This document shows, in pieces, positions 15,142 to 24,170 of a stretch of 46,430 nucleotides of DNA. Below the pieces are notes generated by a model that was given only the letters and a program-made list of their open reading frames with translations, searched no databases and was not told the DNA's origin. The position numbers and the translations under genes were made by a program. The DNA is from Lewinellaceae bacterium (GTDB lineage Bacteria; Bacteroidota; Bacteroidia; Chitinophagales; Saprospiraceae), in the NCBI GenBank assembly GCA_947476195.1, contig CANJPT010000020.1:1-46430 (forward strand), given 5' to 3'. Numbering within the stretch: the first letter of the stretch is position 1; the number at the start of each line of letters is the position of its first letter.

Positions 15142-16950
15142 TTATCCTACTGGTATACTTTTCTCAGATTTTTTACGCTCAAAATCTTTGAGGTAAACTT
15201 TACGCAAGCGGATGCTTTTGGGCGTTAGTTCCACGTACTCATCTTCTTGAATGTACTCGAGGGCTTCTTCAAGGGTAAAGCGTTGGGCGGGTGTGATAGA
15301 TGTTTTATCGTCTGCACCCGAAGCACGGTGGTTGGTCAGTTTTTTACTCTTGGTCACGTTGATGACCAAATCCATTGGGCGGTTATTTTCGCCAATTACC
15401 TGTCCTTCATACACCTCTTCACCTGGTTCGATAAAGAAGGTGCCGCGGTCTTGCAGGTTGTCAAGCGAATAAGCAAATGCATTACCATTCTCCATAGAGA
15501 TCAGCGAGCCGTTTTGACGGCCACCGATGTCGCCACGCCAAGGCTCGTAGGCCTTAAAACGGTGGGTCATGATCGCCTCACCCTGCGTAGCGGTAAGGAT
15601 GTTGGACCGCAGTCCGATGATGCCGCGTGCAGGAATCTCAAAACGCAACAGGAATCGGTCGCCTTTTGGCTCCATGCTAAGCATTACACCCTTGCGACGG
15701 GTTACGTATTCAATACACTTGCCGCTGGTAGATTCCGGCACGTCAATCGAGAGTTCTTCGATTGGTTCGCACTTTTGGCCATTGATCACTTTAACAATAA
15801 CGCGTGGTTGACCAATTTGAAGTTCATACCCTTCGCGACGCATGGTCTCGATTAGGATAGAAAGGTGCAAAACACCTCGTCCGAACACCATAAAGGAATC
15901 GGCAGAGTTGGTTTCCTCCATGCGCATCGCCAGGTTTTTCTCGAGTTCTTTTTCCAGGCGTTCGCGAACGTGACGGCTGGTTACAAATTTGCCTTCTTGT
16001 CCGAAAAATGGAGAATCATTGATAGTGAAGAGCATCGACATGGTTGGCTCGTCGATCGAAATCGGTGCGAGTGCCTCTGGATTTTCATTGTCGGCAATGG
16101 TATCACCGATTTCAAAGCCGTCTACCCCTACTACAGCACAAATGTCGCCAGCTTCAACTTCTTTCACTTCTTTCTTGGCTAAGCCATCAAACACAAACAA
16201 TTGTTTGATGCGGTGCTTAAGCATTCGACCGTCTTTTTTGCAAAGTGTGACGGCTTGGTTTGCCACCAGTTTTCCACGCAAAAGGCGACCTACTGCAATA
16301 CGACCGATAAAGGTTGAAAAGTCAAGGGAAGTCACCAGCATTTGGGTGTTTCCTTCGGCTATTTTTGGCTCTGGAATGTATTTGACAATGTCTTCAAGTA
16401 GGACAGAGATGTCCGTGGCTGGGTTTTTCCAGTCGTGTGCCATCCAGTTGTTTTTGGCGGAGCCAAATACGACCGGAAAGTCCAATTGTTCTTCATTGGC
16501 CTCCAGGGAGAACATAAGGTCAAATACCTGCTCGTGCGCCCAATCAGGGTTGCAGTTGGGTTTGTCTACCTTGTTAATAACTACTATAGGCTTTTTGCCC
16601 ATTTCCAATGCTTTCTGCAGTACGAAACGGGTCTGCGGCATTGGGCCTTCAAAGGCATCTACGAGGAGAAGCACACCATCTGCCATATTAAGCACGCGCT
16701 CCACCTCGCCGCCAAAGTCAGCGTGACCAGGGGTGTCGATCACATTGATCTTGATCCCTTTAAAGTTGATGGAAACGTTTTTGGAAAGAATGGTGATGCC
16801 ACGCTCACGCTCCAGGTCATTGTTGTCAAGCATAAGGTCGCCGGTCACCTCGTGATCCTTGAAGATCTGGGAGGCGAGGATCATTTTGTCCACCAGGGTG
16901 GTTTTACCGTGGTCTACGTGGGCGATGATTGCGACGTTGCGAATATTCAT
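15142..16950 (-). CDS. typA: Translational GTPase TypA/BipA
   Basis: Ribosome-associated GTPase of the EF-G-like family, 602 residues, involved in 50S assembly and stress adaptation. G1 is AHVDHGKTT (residues 10-18), the switch II/G3 motif is [12 protein letters not shown] (about 71-82) and G4 is NKVDKPN (about 125). TypA-specific segments include [17 protein letters not shown], the long domain V/CTD stretch '[20 protein letters not shown]' and '[20 protein letters not shown]'. The start ATG ([12 protein letters not shown]) matches the family exactly. The leader of about 160 nt is A/T-rich. Single-gene transcript with its own -7 box and terminator. No anomalies. Confidence 0.98.
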   Translation of the reverse strand: MNIRNVAIIAHVDHGKTTLVDKMILASQIFKDHEVTGDLMLDNNDLERERGITILSKNVSINFKGIKINVIDTPGHADFGGEVERVLNMADGVLLLVDAFEGPMPQTRFVLQKALEMGKKPIVVINKVDKPNCNPDWAHEQVFDLMFSLEANEEQLDFPVVFGSAKNNWMAHDWKNPATDISVLLEDIVKYIPEPKIAEGNTQMLVTSLDFSTFIGRIAVGRLLRGKLVANQAVTLCKKDGRMLKHRIKQLFVFDGLAKKEVKEVEAGDICAVVGVDGFEIGDTIADNENPEALAPISIDEPTMSMLFTINDSPFFGQEGKFVTSRHVRERLEKELEKNLAMRMEETNSADSFMVFGRGVLHLSILIETMRREGYELQIGQPRVIVKVINGQKCEPIEELSIDVPESTSGKCIEYVTRRKGVMLSMEPKGDRFLLRFEIPARGIIGLRSNILTATQGEAIMTHRFKAYEPWRGDIGGRQNGSLISMENGNAFAYSLDNLQDRGTFFIEPGEEVYEGQVIGENNRPMDLVINVTKSKKLTNHRASGADDKTSITPAQRFTLEEALEYIQEDEYVELTPKSIRLRKVYLKDFERKKSEKSIPVG

Positions 16951-17111
16951 TATGGAAACTAATTTATGAGCAAAGACGATTTGAAAATCGTGGTTTTTAA
17001 AAATGATATTTGGAGACCGCTTGCTTTTTGAATGGATGAAAGAATTTTAGTTGATAAAAAATTAAATTATCCAAATTTTCAAGAAAAAATCAGGTTTTTC
17101 AAAACGGGTCG

Positions 17112-17119
17112 CAAAAGTA
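17112..17119 (-). promoter_or_regulatory. -7 box TACTTTTG for typA
   Basis: Exact TAnnTTTG on the minus strand, 161 nt upstream of the typA ATG, almost the same leader length as queA. The leader holds an ACGATTT/AAATCGT hairpin near 16975-16995 but no terminator-like U-run following it. Confidence 0.45.
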
Positions 17120-17504
17120 TGTTTTTTTCCCGCAGAAAAAAAGCATCGGCGGACAAGTATTTGTTAATAATAGGCGAAGCGCAGTCAAAGTTTGGGAAAA
17201 TTGAGTTTTAGAAGCCTTTTTCAAAATTTAATTTTTGAGGATTTTGGGTGGGGGTGAACAGTAATTGTTGACATTCAACTGATTCCTTTTTGTCCAAAAG
17301 CCCCATTTTTCACACAAAAGATAGTTGCCTGGATAAAAAGTACGCTATCTGAATGTTACAAGGTATTATTCACCCGTACCGTAGTATGCTGTTTTCAGCA
17401 CAAGCTTACCTTTAGGCATTATCAGCCCTTTTTATGCTTCACAATAACGTAATTTAGCAACTTTAAGTTGTAGGTAATGTTTAAAGCCTCTAAAAAATAG
17501 TACA
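17120..17504. other. A/T-rich spacer without recognised features
   Basis: Spacer between the typA promoter and the DUF2141 gene. I see no TAnnTTTG box for the plus-strand gene and no convincing coding frame, hairpin or RNA gene. A 17-codon minus-strand frame around 17370-17424 (MPKGKLVLKTAYYGTGE) is too short to support. Confidence 0.5.
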
Positions 17505-17912
17505 ATGATTCTCCTACTTTGGTTTTTCCCCCAATTTTTTCAACCTGAACTTCAGGTAATGTTTAGCAATCTCCTCGAGGTGAAAGGCAATTTGTATGTG
17601 GCCGTCTACGATCGGGAGGGTTCTTTTTTGAAAAGCGATCAAATGTGTGCGAATAAGATCGTGCCAATTAGACACACGGGTACGATGAAGGTATCCCTGG
17701 GTAATTTGCCACCCGGCAGATACGCCGTCAGTTGTTTCCATGACATGAATGGCAACGGGAAACTTGACACCAATTGGGCAGGTATCCCTACCGAACCGTA
17801 CGGGTTCTCCAACAATGCCCGGCCCAAATTTCGTCCCCCACATTGGGCAGAAGCAGCTTTTGATTTGAATGCAACGGGAGGACTGATCTCGGTCCGGCTG
17901 GAAGAATGGTGA
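17505..17912 (+). CDS. DUF2141 family secreted protein
   Basis: Protein of 135 residues with a short hydrophobic N-terminus (residues 1-12) that probably serves as a signal sequence. It carries the DUF2141 signature 'G.L.VAVYD..GSFL' followed by 'LPPGRYAVSCFHDMNGNGKLD', 'GIPTEPYGFSNNARP..RPP' and 'W..A.FDL'. DUF2141 proteins are small transthyretin-like beta-sandwich proteins of the Bacteroidota and Proteobacteria periplasm, of unknown function. It stands alone with a long upstream spacer. Length and motif order are normal. The first ATG of the frame is used. Confidence 0.92.
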   Translation: MILLLWFFPQFFQPELQVMFSNLLEVKGNLYVAVYDREGSFLKSDQMCANKIVPIRHTGTMKVSLGNLPPGRYAVSCFHDMNGNGKLDTNWAGIPTEPYGFSNNARPKFRPPHWAEAAFDLNATGGLISVRLEEW

Positions 17913-18031
17913 AATAATTAACTTGGTTAATGGAGCTAATGTGGGGTTCCTGCCTAAGTCTGGGATTTGTTTGGAAAAAGAGAAAAGCTTAAGTCGCCCG
18001 AGTACAAATCACATTGAGCTCATTAATCACA

Positions 18032-18706
18032 TTATAAAAGCGGTTTCAACACTTTCCAGACATTCTCTGCCACAATTTTCTGACCTTTCACATTCGGGTG
18101 AATGCCATCGGGCAAATTAAGTTCTGGCATGCCGCCCACATTTTCAAGTAGGAAAGGAATAAGCGATACTCCTTGACTTTTTGATAGAGCGGGGTACATA
18201 TCCCGGAAGGCATTGGTATAAGCGGCGCCGAGATTGGGTGGCGCCAGCATTCCGGCCAGGATTATTTTGCAGGTGGGATATTTTGCTTTTACTTTTTCCA
18301 GTATGATTTCCAGGTTCTTTTTGGACGCTGTTACGGGTAAGCCCCGAAGCGCGTCGTTGCCGCCTAATTCCAGAAAAAAGATATCTACAGGCTGTTGCAA
18401 TACCCAGTCGATCCGGTTGACGCCATCTGCAGTCGTTTCACCGCTGAGTCCGGAGTTAACGCAGGTATAAGACAATTTCAGGGAATCTAGTCTGAATTGT
18501 AACAGCGCGGTGAAACCCTGTTCGGGGGATAGCTGGTAGGCTGCTGTAAGGCTGTTGCCAAAAAAGACGATGTTCTTTTTAGCGGCTGGCACAGGCAGGT
18601 CTTTTGCTTGAACAGGGATATTGCCGGCGTTTTTGGTGGGCTCCGATTGACAGGCCCAGAGACTTAGGCATAGGATCGAGAGGGTTAAGATGCTGTTTAT
18701 TTTCAT
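18032..18706 (-). CDS. SGNH-hydrolase lipoprotein (TesA-like arylesterase)
   Basis: Lipoprotein of 224 residues: signal and lipobox LSLWAC with Cys19. SGNH blocks: block I IVFFGNSLTAAY (catalytic Ser52, GNSLT in place of GDSLT, a common variant), block II NSGLSGETT (Gly), block III ELGGND (residues 113-118, oxyanion Asn) and block V LPDGIHPNVKG (catalytic Asp and His, near residue 203). This matches multifunctional acyl-CoA thioesterase I/lysophospholipase/arylesterase (TesA) proteins; the substrate is unknown. I begin at MKINSILTLS because it places the lipobox properly; the 22 codons upstream look non-coding. Divergent from the aldose epimerase gene. Confidence 0.92.
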   Translation of the reverse strand: MKINSILTLSILCLSLWACQSEPTKNAGNIPVQAKDLPVPAAKKNIVFFGNSLTAAYQLSPEQGFTALLQFRLDSLKLSYTCVNSGLSGETTADGVNRIDWVLQQPVDIFFLELGGNDALRGLPVTASKKNLEIILEKVKAKYPTCKIILAGMLAPPNLGAAYTNAFRDMYPALSKSQGVSLIPFLLENVGGMPELNLPDGIHPNVKGQKIVAENVWKVLKPLL

Positions 18707-18827
18707 GTTGTTATAGTCTGAAACGATCAGAAAAGTTGAAACAACGCAAAGTGCTAAGGGTTTCTTGCCCAATGATATTTTATGAATTTATACATTTACC
18801 CCGTACTTCACCAAACATTCCTTTCTT

Positions 18828-19763
18828 ATGTACGAACTCACCAAGACCCCTTTTGGCAAATATACGCGCTTTGACCTGCGAAGCCCGCTGACAGGCAATG
18901 GTTTCAGCATTGTGCCAGGCGCTGGTGCAAATGTGCTGGACATTCAGTTTGGAAACCAAAGTATTCTCGACGGACATACCACTCCAGAGGAACTAACAGC
19001 CGGAAAATGGGGTAAAAGCACGGTCCTGTTTCCTTTCCCCAACCGTCTGGACGGCGGCAAATACACATGGCTTGGCAAAAAATACCAGTTTCCAATCAAT
19101 AACGAGGATACCAATAATGCTATTCACGGTTTCGTGCGGGAGGAAGCATTTGAAACGGAGTTCGTTTTTTTAGGACAGGACCTGGCCAGTATCCGTTGTT
19201 ACTTTGATTATGCTGGCGATCGGGATTGTTACCCCTTTCCATTCTCCCTGGAAATTGAATTTACGATCCACGACTCCGGGAAATTCGAAATGCAGGTAGA
19301 AGTGATTAATCTGCACAGTACGGCCATTCCCATGGGCTTTGGCTGGCACCCTTATTATCGGCTCGCCCATCGGGCTGACCTGCACCGGCTCAAATTGCCT
19401 GCCTGCGAAAAAGTGGACATCAATGACCGAATGATTCCTACCGGGACTTCCACCCCTTTCCAGGCATTTCATGCGCTCAAGAAGGTGGAAGATACCTTTT
19501 TAGACAATTGTTTTCAATATGCCAAGTCTTCGGGTACTTACCAGCTGACCCTTCAGGGTGAAGGGCAGACGCTGAGTATGAAAGCTTCGGCAGCGGAATT
19601 TCCATTTTTTCAGGTATTCACCCCACCGCATCGGGAGAGTATTGCCCTTGAGCCGATGAGCTGCAATGTGGATGTATTTACCAATCTGCAAGGGCTGGTG
19701 AGTCTGGAGCCAGAGGAGGTATGGAAGGGGAAGATGAGTTTGCAGTATGCGGTGGAGCACTAA
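18828..19763 (+). CDS. Aldose 1-epimerase family protein
   Basis: Protein of 311 residues with the galactose mutarotase-like fold. Motifs: 'STVLFPFPNRLDGGKYTW' (conserved N-R active region), 'NNAIHGFVREEAFE' (catalytic His in N-x-x-H-G), 'GFGWHPYYRL' (the second catalytic His) and 'SIALEPMSCNVDVF', which supplies the catalytic Glu equivalent (E-P). The family interconverts alpha and beta anomers of hexoses; it belongs to the broad family rather than to classical GalM, so the sugar is unknown. No signal peptide, so cytoplasmic. A TATACATTT near-box lies about 35 nt upstream. The gene ends shortly before a decayed copy of the palindromic repeat. Confidence 0.92.
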   Translation: MYELTKTPFGKYTRFDLRSPLTGNGFSIVPGAGANVLDIQFGNQSILDGHTTPEELTAGKWGKSTVLFPFPNRLDGGKYTWLGKKYQFPINNEDTNNAIHGFVREEAFETEFVFLGQDLASIRCYFDYAGDRDCYPFPFSLEIEFTIHDSGKFEMQVEVINLHSTAIPMGFGWHPYYRLAHRADLHRLKLPACEKVDINDRMIPTGTSTPFQAFHALKKVEDTFLDNCFQYAKSSGTYQLTLQGEGQTLSMKASAAEFPFFQVFTPPHRESIALEPMSCNVDVFTNLQGLVSLEPEEVWKGKMSLQYAVEH

Positions 19764-19783
19764 GAGAGGATGGATTCCGATTT

Positions 19784-19876
19784 AGAGGGGATCACGGGGC
19801 GAACATACGAGACACGGATTTTTTGTTTGCTTCGCAAACATCGAGGATGTATGATAATATTGTGTTCCATCCCTTC
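19784..19876. repeat. Decayed, inverted copy of the 21854-21970 palindrome
   Basis: 19809-19851 matches the reverse complement of the corresponding central part of 21854-21970 with about three differences, including the nested GTTTGC-TTC-GCAAAC hairpin. The flanks AGAGGGG (19784) and TGTTCCATCCCT (19863 onward) are recognisable but eroded. The orientation is opposite to the downstream copy. It separates the epimerase gene from the OmpA-like gene. Confidence 0.7.
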
Positions 19877-19931
19877 ATATACGCTTTCTCAGGATTCATA
19901 CGTTTGTATTATCAAACCAAATCCTTTTAGC

Positions 19932-21833
19932 ATGAGTCGTTTTCCTTACCTTCTTGGTCTCCTATTTATATACGCTCCCGATACCTCCAAGGCTCAGAAC
20001 CTGATCCAAAACGGAAGCTTTGAGGAGCATGGCGAACAAAAGTGCCTGACATGCAATATGTTGTACGGTCAGTATCCAAGTATAGTTTATCACTGGGATA
20101 ATGCGCGCTGGGGATGTTGGCTCTTAGACAAGGACTATAAACGATGTTCAGATGATAATAAAATGGGGAATCCCTTTGATAGGCTGTCGCCCAAGGAGGG
20201 CAAGGCGATGATCGAGATGGGGTATTCTCCAAGTTGCGGGGCGAAAGAGTTTATGTGCGCCAGTTATTTGACTGCCCGGAGTACCCAGCCTTTGAGTGTA
20301 GGGCAATTGTATGAGGCCAGTTTTTGGCTATACATAGAAAGCTCCAAAAGAGCCGATCCGGAACGGGCCAAACATATCGGTATTGCCTTATTGCCTCAAA
20401 ATATCGAATATCGTATTGCTGGGGGCAACAAAAAACTCATTCTCCCTTTACTAAGTGTAGACACGGTCATTTATGATGCCTGGTACCAGGTTAAATGGCG
20501 CATCAGGCCCTTGTGCACGAGCAATTATTTTACAATTGGACTGTTTGCAGACGAAAAATGGCCGTCCTCCCGGAATTTTGATGACCTGATTTATTATGTG
20601 GATAAGGTCTCCGTGGCAGAAATCCCCACACAATCGGCAGTTGCTGACAGCTCCATTTATTATTGCAGCCGGTACGATCCCAAAACACTGGGTGTGTCGC
20701 CCCAAATGGACAATCAAGCCTTGTTATTTCAAAATGATACCTTTGTCCTGACCGATGCGCACAAGACGATGCTGGATTCTTTTGCAGTCTTTGCCCGGAA
20801 GTACCCGGATCTGGTTTTTGAGCTATCCGGACATACCGACAGCATTGGAAGCAAAAATCAACAATTGTCGGAAAGCCGGGTACATGCAGTATTTCAATAC
20901 CTGACGGATACGCTTAAACTTCCTGCCTTCCGGTTTATTACGCTGGCCATGGGTAGTAAAGAGTCTTTTCGACCCAATAGTACCGAGGAAGGCAGGGTTT
21001 TGAACCGGCGGGTAGAGATCAGGCAGTCTCATTTGGATCAGCCTAATATCTTTTATCGAAATGCTTTAAAAGCGGTGGAAGAAAAGCGGTACCCGGAGGC
21101 TTTTTCGTTTTTGAATAAGTGGGTGCTAAAACTTAACCCCGGGTACGGTAGTGGCATGATCGTACAATTTGACCCGCGGTTTGATGTGCTGCACAAAGAC
21201 AAACGCTGGGCTTCACTGAATCAGAAGATCCGGGATAAATACAGCAAATTCAAGTACTCAACATTCTCCTTTCAATTGGACTCCATGCGCCTGGATGACC
21301 GAAGTGCCTCTGGCGAACTCACTTACATGGGTTACCTGAATGGCTTAAATGCATTGTCCGGTTACCAACAGGGACTGGATAGTGTGCTCTTTGAAATGGA
21401 CCCATTGCCTGAGGCCATCATCCAAAAAAAGTACGAGCAACATCTTGCGGCGCTCCGCCCCATGCTGGAAAAAACCAGCTGGCCCAAAAAATCAGAATTT
21501 GGCGAAAGTGCCTGCAGTGCAGCTTTTTCCATGCTCATTAACTCGAACAATGTGGTCGAATGCCTGAAGTGGCTCCCGGCCTTGAAAAAAACCTGTGAAG
21601 AAGGAGAAGCTCCCTGGATCTTCTACGCCAAACTGTACGACCATTGCAATCTGGCTTTGGGCAAACCGCAGCGATATATCACGGTGGTCAGTGTTCTGGA
21701 GAATGGGGAGCTATTCATAAAACCCTGGGAAGGCGATGAAAACAGCATCAATGAATTGCGGGCGAAGATTGGGTTGCCGTTGCTATCTTTTAAGGTGGTG
21801 GAGGCGATGAAAAAGTTGAACGAAAGGCCTTGA
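19932..21833 (+). CDS. OmpA-family C-terminal domain protein with N-terminal carbohydrate-binding-like region
   Basis: Envelope protein of 633 residues. A signal peptide (residues 1-22, ending TSKAQ) is followed by 'NLIQNGSFEEHGEQKCLTCN', the opening of a family of jelly-roll-like domains that extends to about residue 230. Residues about 265-365 form an OmpA-like peptidoglycan-binding domain: FELSGHTDSIGSKNQQLSES, RVHAVFQYL and EGRVLNRRVEI (the D-x-x-G and N-R-R-V-E motifs are present). The last ~270 residues are unrecognised and partly helical. The frame is open upstream across the repeat, but MSRFPYLLG is chosen because it begins a standard signal peptide. Probably anchors to the cell wall from the outer membrane. 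It is bracketed by two copies of one palindromic repeat. Confidence 0.88.
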   Translation: MSRFPYLLGLLFIYAPDTSKAQNLIQNGSFEEHGEQKCLTCNMLYGQYPSIVYHWDNARWGCWLLDKDYKRCSDDNKMGNPFDRLSPKEGKAMIEMGYSPSCGAKEFMCASYLTARSTQPLSVGQLYEASFWLYIESSKRADPERAKHIGIALLPQNIEYRIAGGNKKLILPLLSVDTVIYDAWYQVKWRIRPLCTSNYFTIGLFADEKWPSSRNFDDLIYYVDKVSVAEIPTQSAVADSSIYYCSRYDPKTLGVSPQMDNQALLFQNDTFVLTDAHKTMLDSFAVFARKYPDLVFELSGHTDSIGSKNQQLSESRVHAVFQYLTDTLKLPAFRFITLAMGSKESFRPNSTEEGRVLNRRVEIRQSHLDQPNIFYRNALKAVEEKRYPEAFSFLNKWVLKLNPGYGSGMIVQFDPRFDVLHKDKRWASLNQKIRDKYSKFKYSTFSFQLDSMRLDDRSASGELTYMGYLNGLNALSGYQQGLDSVLFEMDPLPEAIIQKKYEQHLAALRPMLEKTSWPKKSEFGESACSAAFSMLINSNNVVECLKWLPALKKTCEEGEAPWIFYAKLYDHCNLALGKPQRYITVVSVLENGELFIKPWEGDENSINELRAKIGLPLLSFKVVEAMKKLNERP

Positions 21834-21853
21834 GGTGGTTTTTGGGTTTGTAC

Positions 21854-21970
21854 TAAGAGGGGTGGAACACGGATTACACGGATGAGACACGGATTTTTAT
21901 ACAACCTCGAAGTTTGCGAAGCAAACAAAAATCCGTGTCTCATCCGTTCAATCCGTGTTCCACCCCTCTT
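21854..21970. repeat. 44-bp inverted repeat with ACACGGAT words and nested hairpin
   Basis: Arms 21854-21897 and 21927-21970 are complementary at 42 of 44 positions. ACACGGAT occurs at 21867, 21876 and 21887 (spacing 9 and 11). The loop holds GTTTGC-GAA-GCAAAC (21913-21927). Located between convergent genes (OmpA-like and polyprenyl synthase), 8 nt beyond the stop of the latter. Confidence 0.9.
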
Positions 21971-21978
21971 AACATCCC

Positions 21979-22950
21979 CTACCGCTTCCGCTCCGTAACA
22001 AACACCAACAAATCCCGCAAAGACTGCCGCGCCGGACTCTCCGGAGCCATATCCAGCAGATCAAATGCCTCTTGCCGGTATCGGTACATGGCTTCCCGGG
22101 CATAATCCAGTCCGCCGCTCCGGCGCACGAATTGTATTACCTCGTCCACTTTTTCAGGTTTGTGGCTTTCGTTTTTAACGATGTTGATGATTCGTCGGCG
22201 TTCACTGCGTTGGGCCTGGTTGAGGGCGTAGATGAGCGGCAGGGTCATCTTTTTTTCTTTGATGTCGATGCCGAGGGGCTTGCCGATATCGTCGTCGCCA
22301 AAGTCAAATAGGTCGTCGCGGATCTGGAAAGCCATGCCCGTTTTTTCGCCGAAGAGCCACATGCGCTGCCGGATCTCGTCGTCGCCCGGAGCGGTGCTCA
22401 CGGCGCCGGCGCAACAGGCGGCAGCAATGAGCGAAGCCGTTTTTTGCCGGATGATCTCAAAGTAAACCTCCTCTTTGATGTCCATTCGGCGGGCTTTTTC
22501 CATCTGCATGAGTTCGCCCTCGGCCATTTCTTTCACGGCCCTGCTCACGAGTTCCAGCATTACAAATTGCTGACTTTTAACGGATAACAAGAGTCCCTGG
22601 GAGAGCAGAAAGTCGCCCACGAGCACGGCGATCTTGTTTTTCCAAAGTGCATTGATAGAGAAAAAACCCCGGCGTTCGTTTGAATCGTCCACCACATCAT
22701 CATGTACGAGTGTGGCCGTATGCAGGAGTTCCACCATGGAAGCGGCGGTATAGGAGGGCTCGTCGATAGGGCCAAAAAGCCGCGCGCTAAGCAAAACGAG
22801 CATCGGGCGCACCTGCTTGCCCTTTCGCTGCACGATGTACCAGGTGATCTTGTCCAAAAGCGGGACATTACTCTTCATGGAATCGCGAAACCGCAACTCG
22901 AAGGTGTCGAGCTCAGTGGTGATGGGCTGTTTGATTTTATCTAAGGACAT
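21979..22950 (-). CDS. Polyprenyl diphosphate synthase
   Basis: Trans-isoprenyl diphosphate synthase of 323 residues that builds the long isoprenoid tail of menaquinone. First Asp-rich motif DDVVD at residues 84-88 in 'LLHTATLVHDDVVDDS', second DDLFD at 212-216 in 'FQIRDDLFDFGDDDIGKPLG', and QVRPMLVLLSA near 46 (substrate Arg). The residue five before the first motif is Ala, which in this family favours long products, so an IspB/octaprenyl-type enzyme is inferred. The start MSLDKIK is used because it follows a TAGGTTTG box by 9 nt; four more codons upstream are possible. Cytoplasmic. Convergent with the OmpA-like gene. Confidence 0.94.
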   Translation of the reverse strand: MSLDKIKQPITTELDTFELRFRDSMKSNVPLLDKITWYIVQRKGKQVRPMLVLLSARLFGPIDEPSYTAASMVELLHTATLVHDDVVDDSNERRGFFSINALWKNKIAVLVGDFLLSQGLLLSVKSQQFVMLELVSRAVKEMAEGELMQMEKARRMDIKEEVYFEIIRQKTASLIAAACCAGAVSTAPGDDEIRQRMWLFGEKTGMAFQIRDDLFDFGDDDIGKPLGIDIKEKKMTLPLIYALNQAQRSERRRIINIVKNESHKPEKVDEVIQFVRRSGGLDYAREAMYRYRQEAFDLLDMAPESPARQSLRDLLVFVTERKR

Positions 22951-22959
22951 GGCGCGGGG

Positions 22960-22967
22960 CAAACCTA
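22960..22967 (-). promoter_or_regulatory. -7 box TAGGTTTG for the polyprenyl synthase gene
   Basis: Minus-strand TAGGTTTG, exact TAnnTTTG, only 9 nt before the ATG at 22950, predicting a nearly leaderless transcript. No clear -33 element. Confidence 0.4.
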
Positions 22968-23092
22968 AGAAACCTCAGGGGGACTAAGGGAAAAATTGAG
23001 GATTAAACACTAAACACCTTGAAAGGTTGGCCAAAACGAACGGTAATCACTTTGATCGCCACTCAGTTAGGCAAAGTGACATTCGTAAATCT

Positions 23093-23776
23093 TTAAGGGG
23101 TAGTATGTCCAAGAGCAGAAAAGACCACACTTTCTAAGAACCCTGCCACTTTAGTGCCATCCCGTTTCCCGCCAAAGTCTGTAAGTGCTGGCAGGTGTTC
23201 CATGAAATAAGATTGATGCTGCGCCATTTCAACGATGGTACTTGCCAGCGAACGTGGGTATTTATAGTCCGGATTATATTCTTGGAATACATTTCCAATG
23301 TGTTCGCAGAGGTCTTTATAAGGTTTGAACAATTGTTCGTGATTGATCACATCTATTTCTTTCGTAAGGTAGGCTTTGCTGCTTTCTGCGATCGCGATCT
23401 CTTGCAGGGCATTTTTGTCTATTCCGGAAGCGCCCGACCAACTTGGAGGTACATCCGTAAGAATCTCAATGATCTTTTTTATCTTAAGCATAGGGTCATT
23501 CAAGTTCTTAAGGGACACGATAGCCTGATACTCAACATAATTCCAGTACCAAGTGAGGAAATAAAGCAATAAGCGGTGCTTGTTTTCAAAATACCGATAG
23601 ATACTCGCTTCGGTGCTATCTATTGCTTCGGCCAGTTTTTTGAAAGTAAACTGCTCGTAGCCCAGCAGGCGCATGAGTAGGATTCCTTCCCGAATAATCT
23701 TTTTACCAAGGGCACTACTTTCAGGATTCCGGAGTGCTAACTTGAGATTAGGTTTTATACTGATTTGAATATCCAT
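23093..23776 (-). CDS. TetR/AcrR-family transcriptional regulator
   Basis: Protein of 227 residues. An N-terminal extension of about 20 residues precedes the TetR DNA-binding domain: 'GKKIIREGILLMRLLGYEQF', 'TFKKLAEAIDSTEASIYRYF' (helix-turn-helix, residues about 43-64) and ENKHRLLLYFLTWYW, which begins the ligand-binding helices. The remaining 150 residues form the family's divergent effector domain; the ligand is unknown. Its own promoter region carries three TTCAACA-type sites (separate entry), compatible with autorepression. The divergently oriented LolA-like gene 395 nt away may be a co-regulated target. Complete and in frame. Confidence 0.92.
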   Translation of the reverse strand: MDIQISIKPNLKLALRNPESSALGKKIIREGILLMRLLGYEQFTFKKLAEAIDSTEASIYRYFENKHRLLLYFLTWYWNYVEYQAIVSLKNLNDPMLKIKKIIEILTDVPPSWSGASGIDKNALQEIAIAESSKAYLTKEIDVINHEQLFKPYKDLCEHIGNVFQEYNPDYKYPRSLASTIVEMAQHQSYFMEHLPALTDFGGKRDGTKVAGFLESVVFSALGHTTP

Positions 23777-23806
23777 AATTGGCCGAAGCCGTTTTTTTAA
23801 AAAAAA

Positions 23807-23869
23807 TTCAACAAAAGTAACTTTTTTTTCAACAGTAGGAGTTTTACTTTTGATAGAATTGCTGTTGAA
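23807..23869. promoter_or_regulatory. TetR-gene promoter with three TTCAACA sites
   Basis: Minus-strand -7 box TACTTTTG at 23812-23819, 35 nt before the regulator's ATG. A plus-strand TACTTTTG lies at 23845-23852. Sites: TTCAACA at 23807-23813, TTCAACAG at 23828-23835 and its inverse CTGTTGAA at 23862-23869. The spacing flanks both boxes. Operator function is inferred. Confidence 0.45.
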
Positions 23870-24170
23870 TGGTGGATTGAAATATAGTTTTCAGAAAAGA
23901 CCGTTAAAAAAGGGTAGTTGAAAAAGTTTGAATTTGATTCTAGGAATGGGTGAATAATATTTTGTGCGTTTCAGGCAGATTGTTTTTATTCAGATTACTA
24001 TCTTTTGGTGCGAATTGCGGGTCTTTATAGCTTAAAAAACGCTATTTTATCCTCACATGTCGACTTTTTATCTAAAATTTTGCTTCTTAGCGTGCGAATC
24101 TTTGTTTCTTTGTGTCTGATAAATATGCCAGACTTTTGGCAAATCATTTCCAAATTCAATATTAACAACA

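Noticed and set aside
19770-19931. Upstream extension of the OmpA-like protein by 54 codons
   Set aside because: The extension is read through the decayed palindromic repeat and precedes a normal signal peptide; ATG 19932 is the better start.
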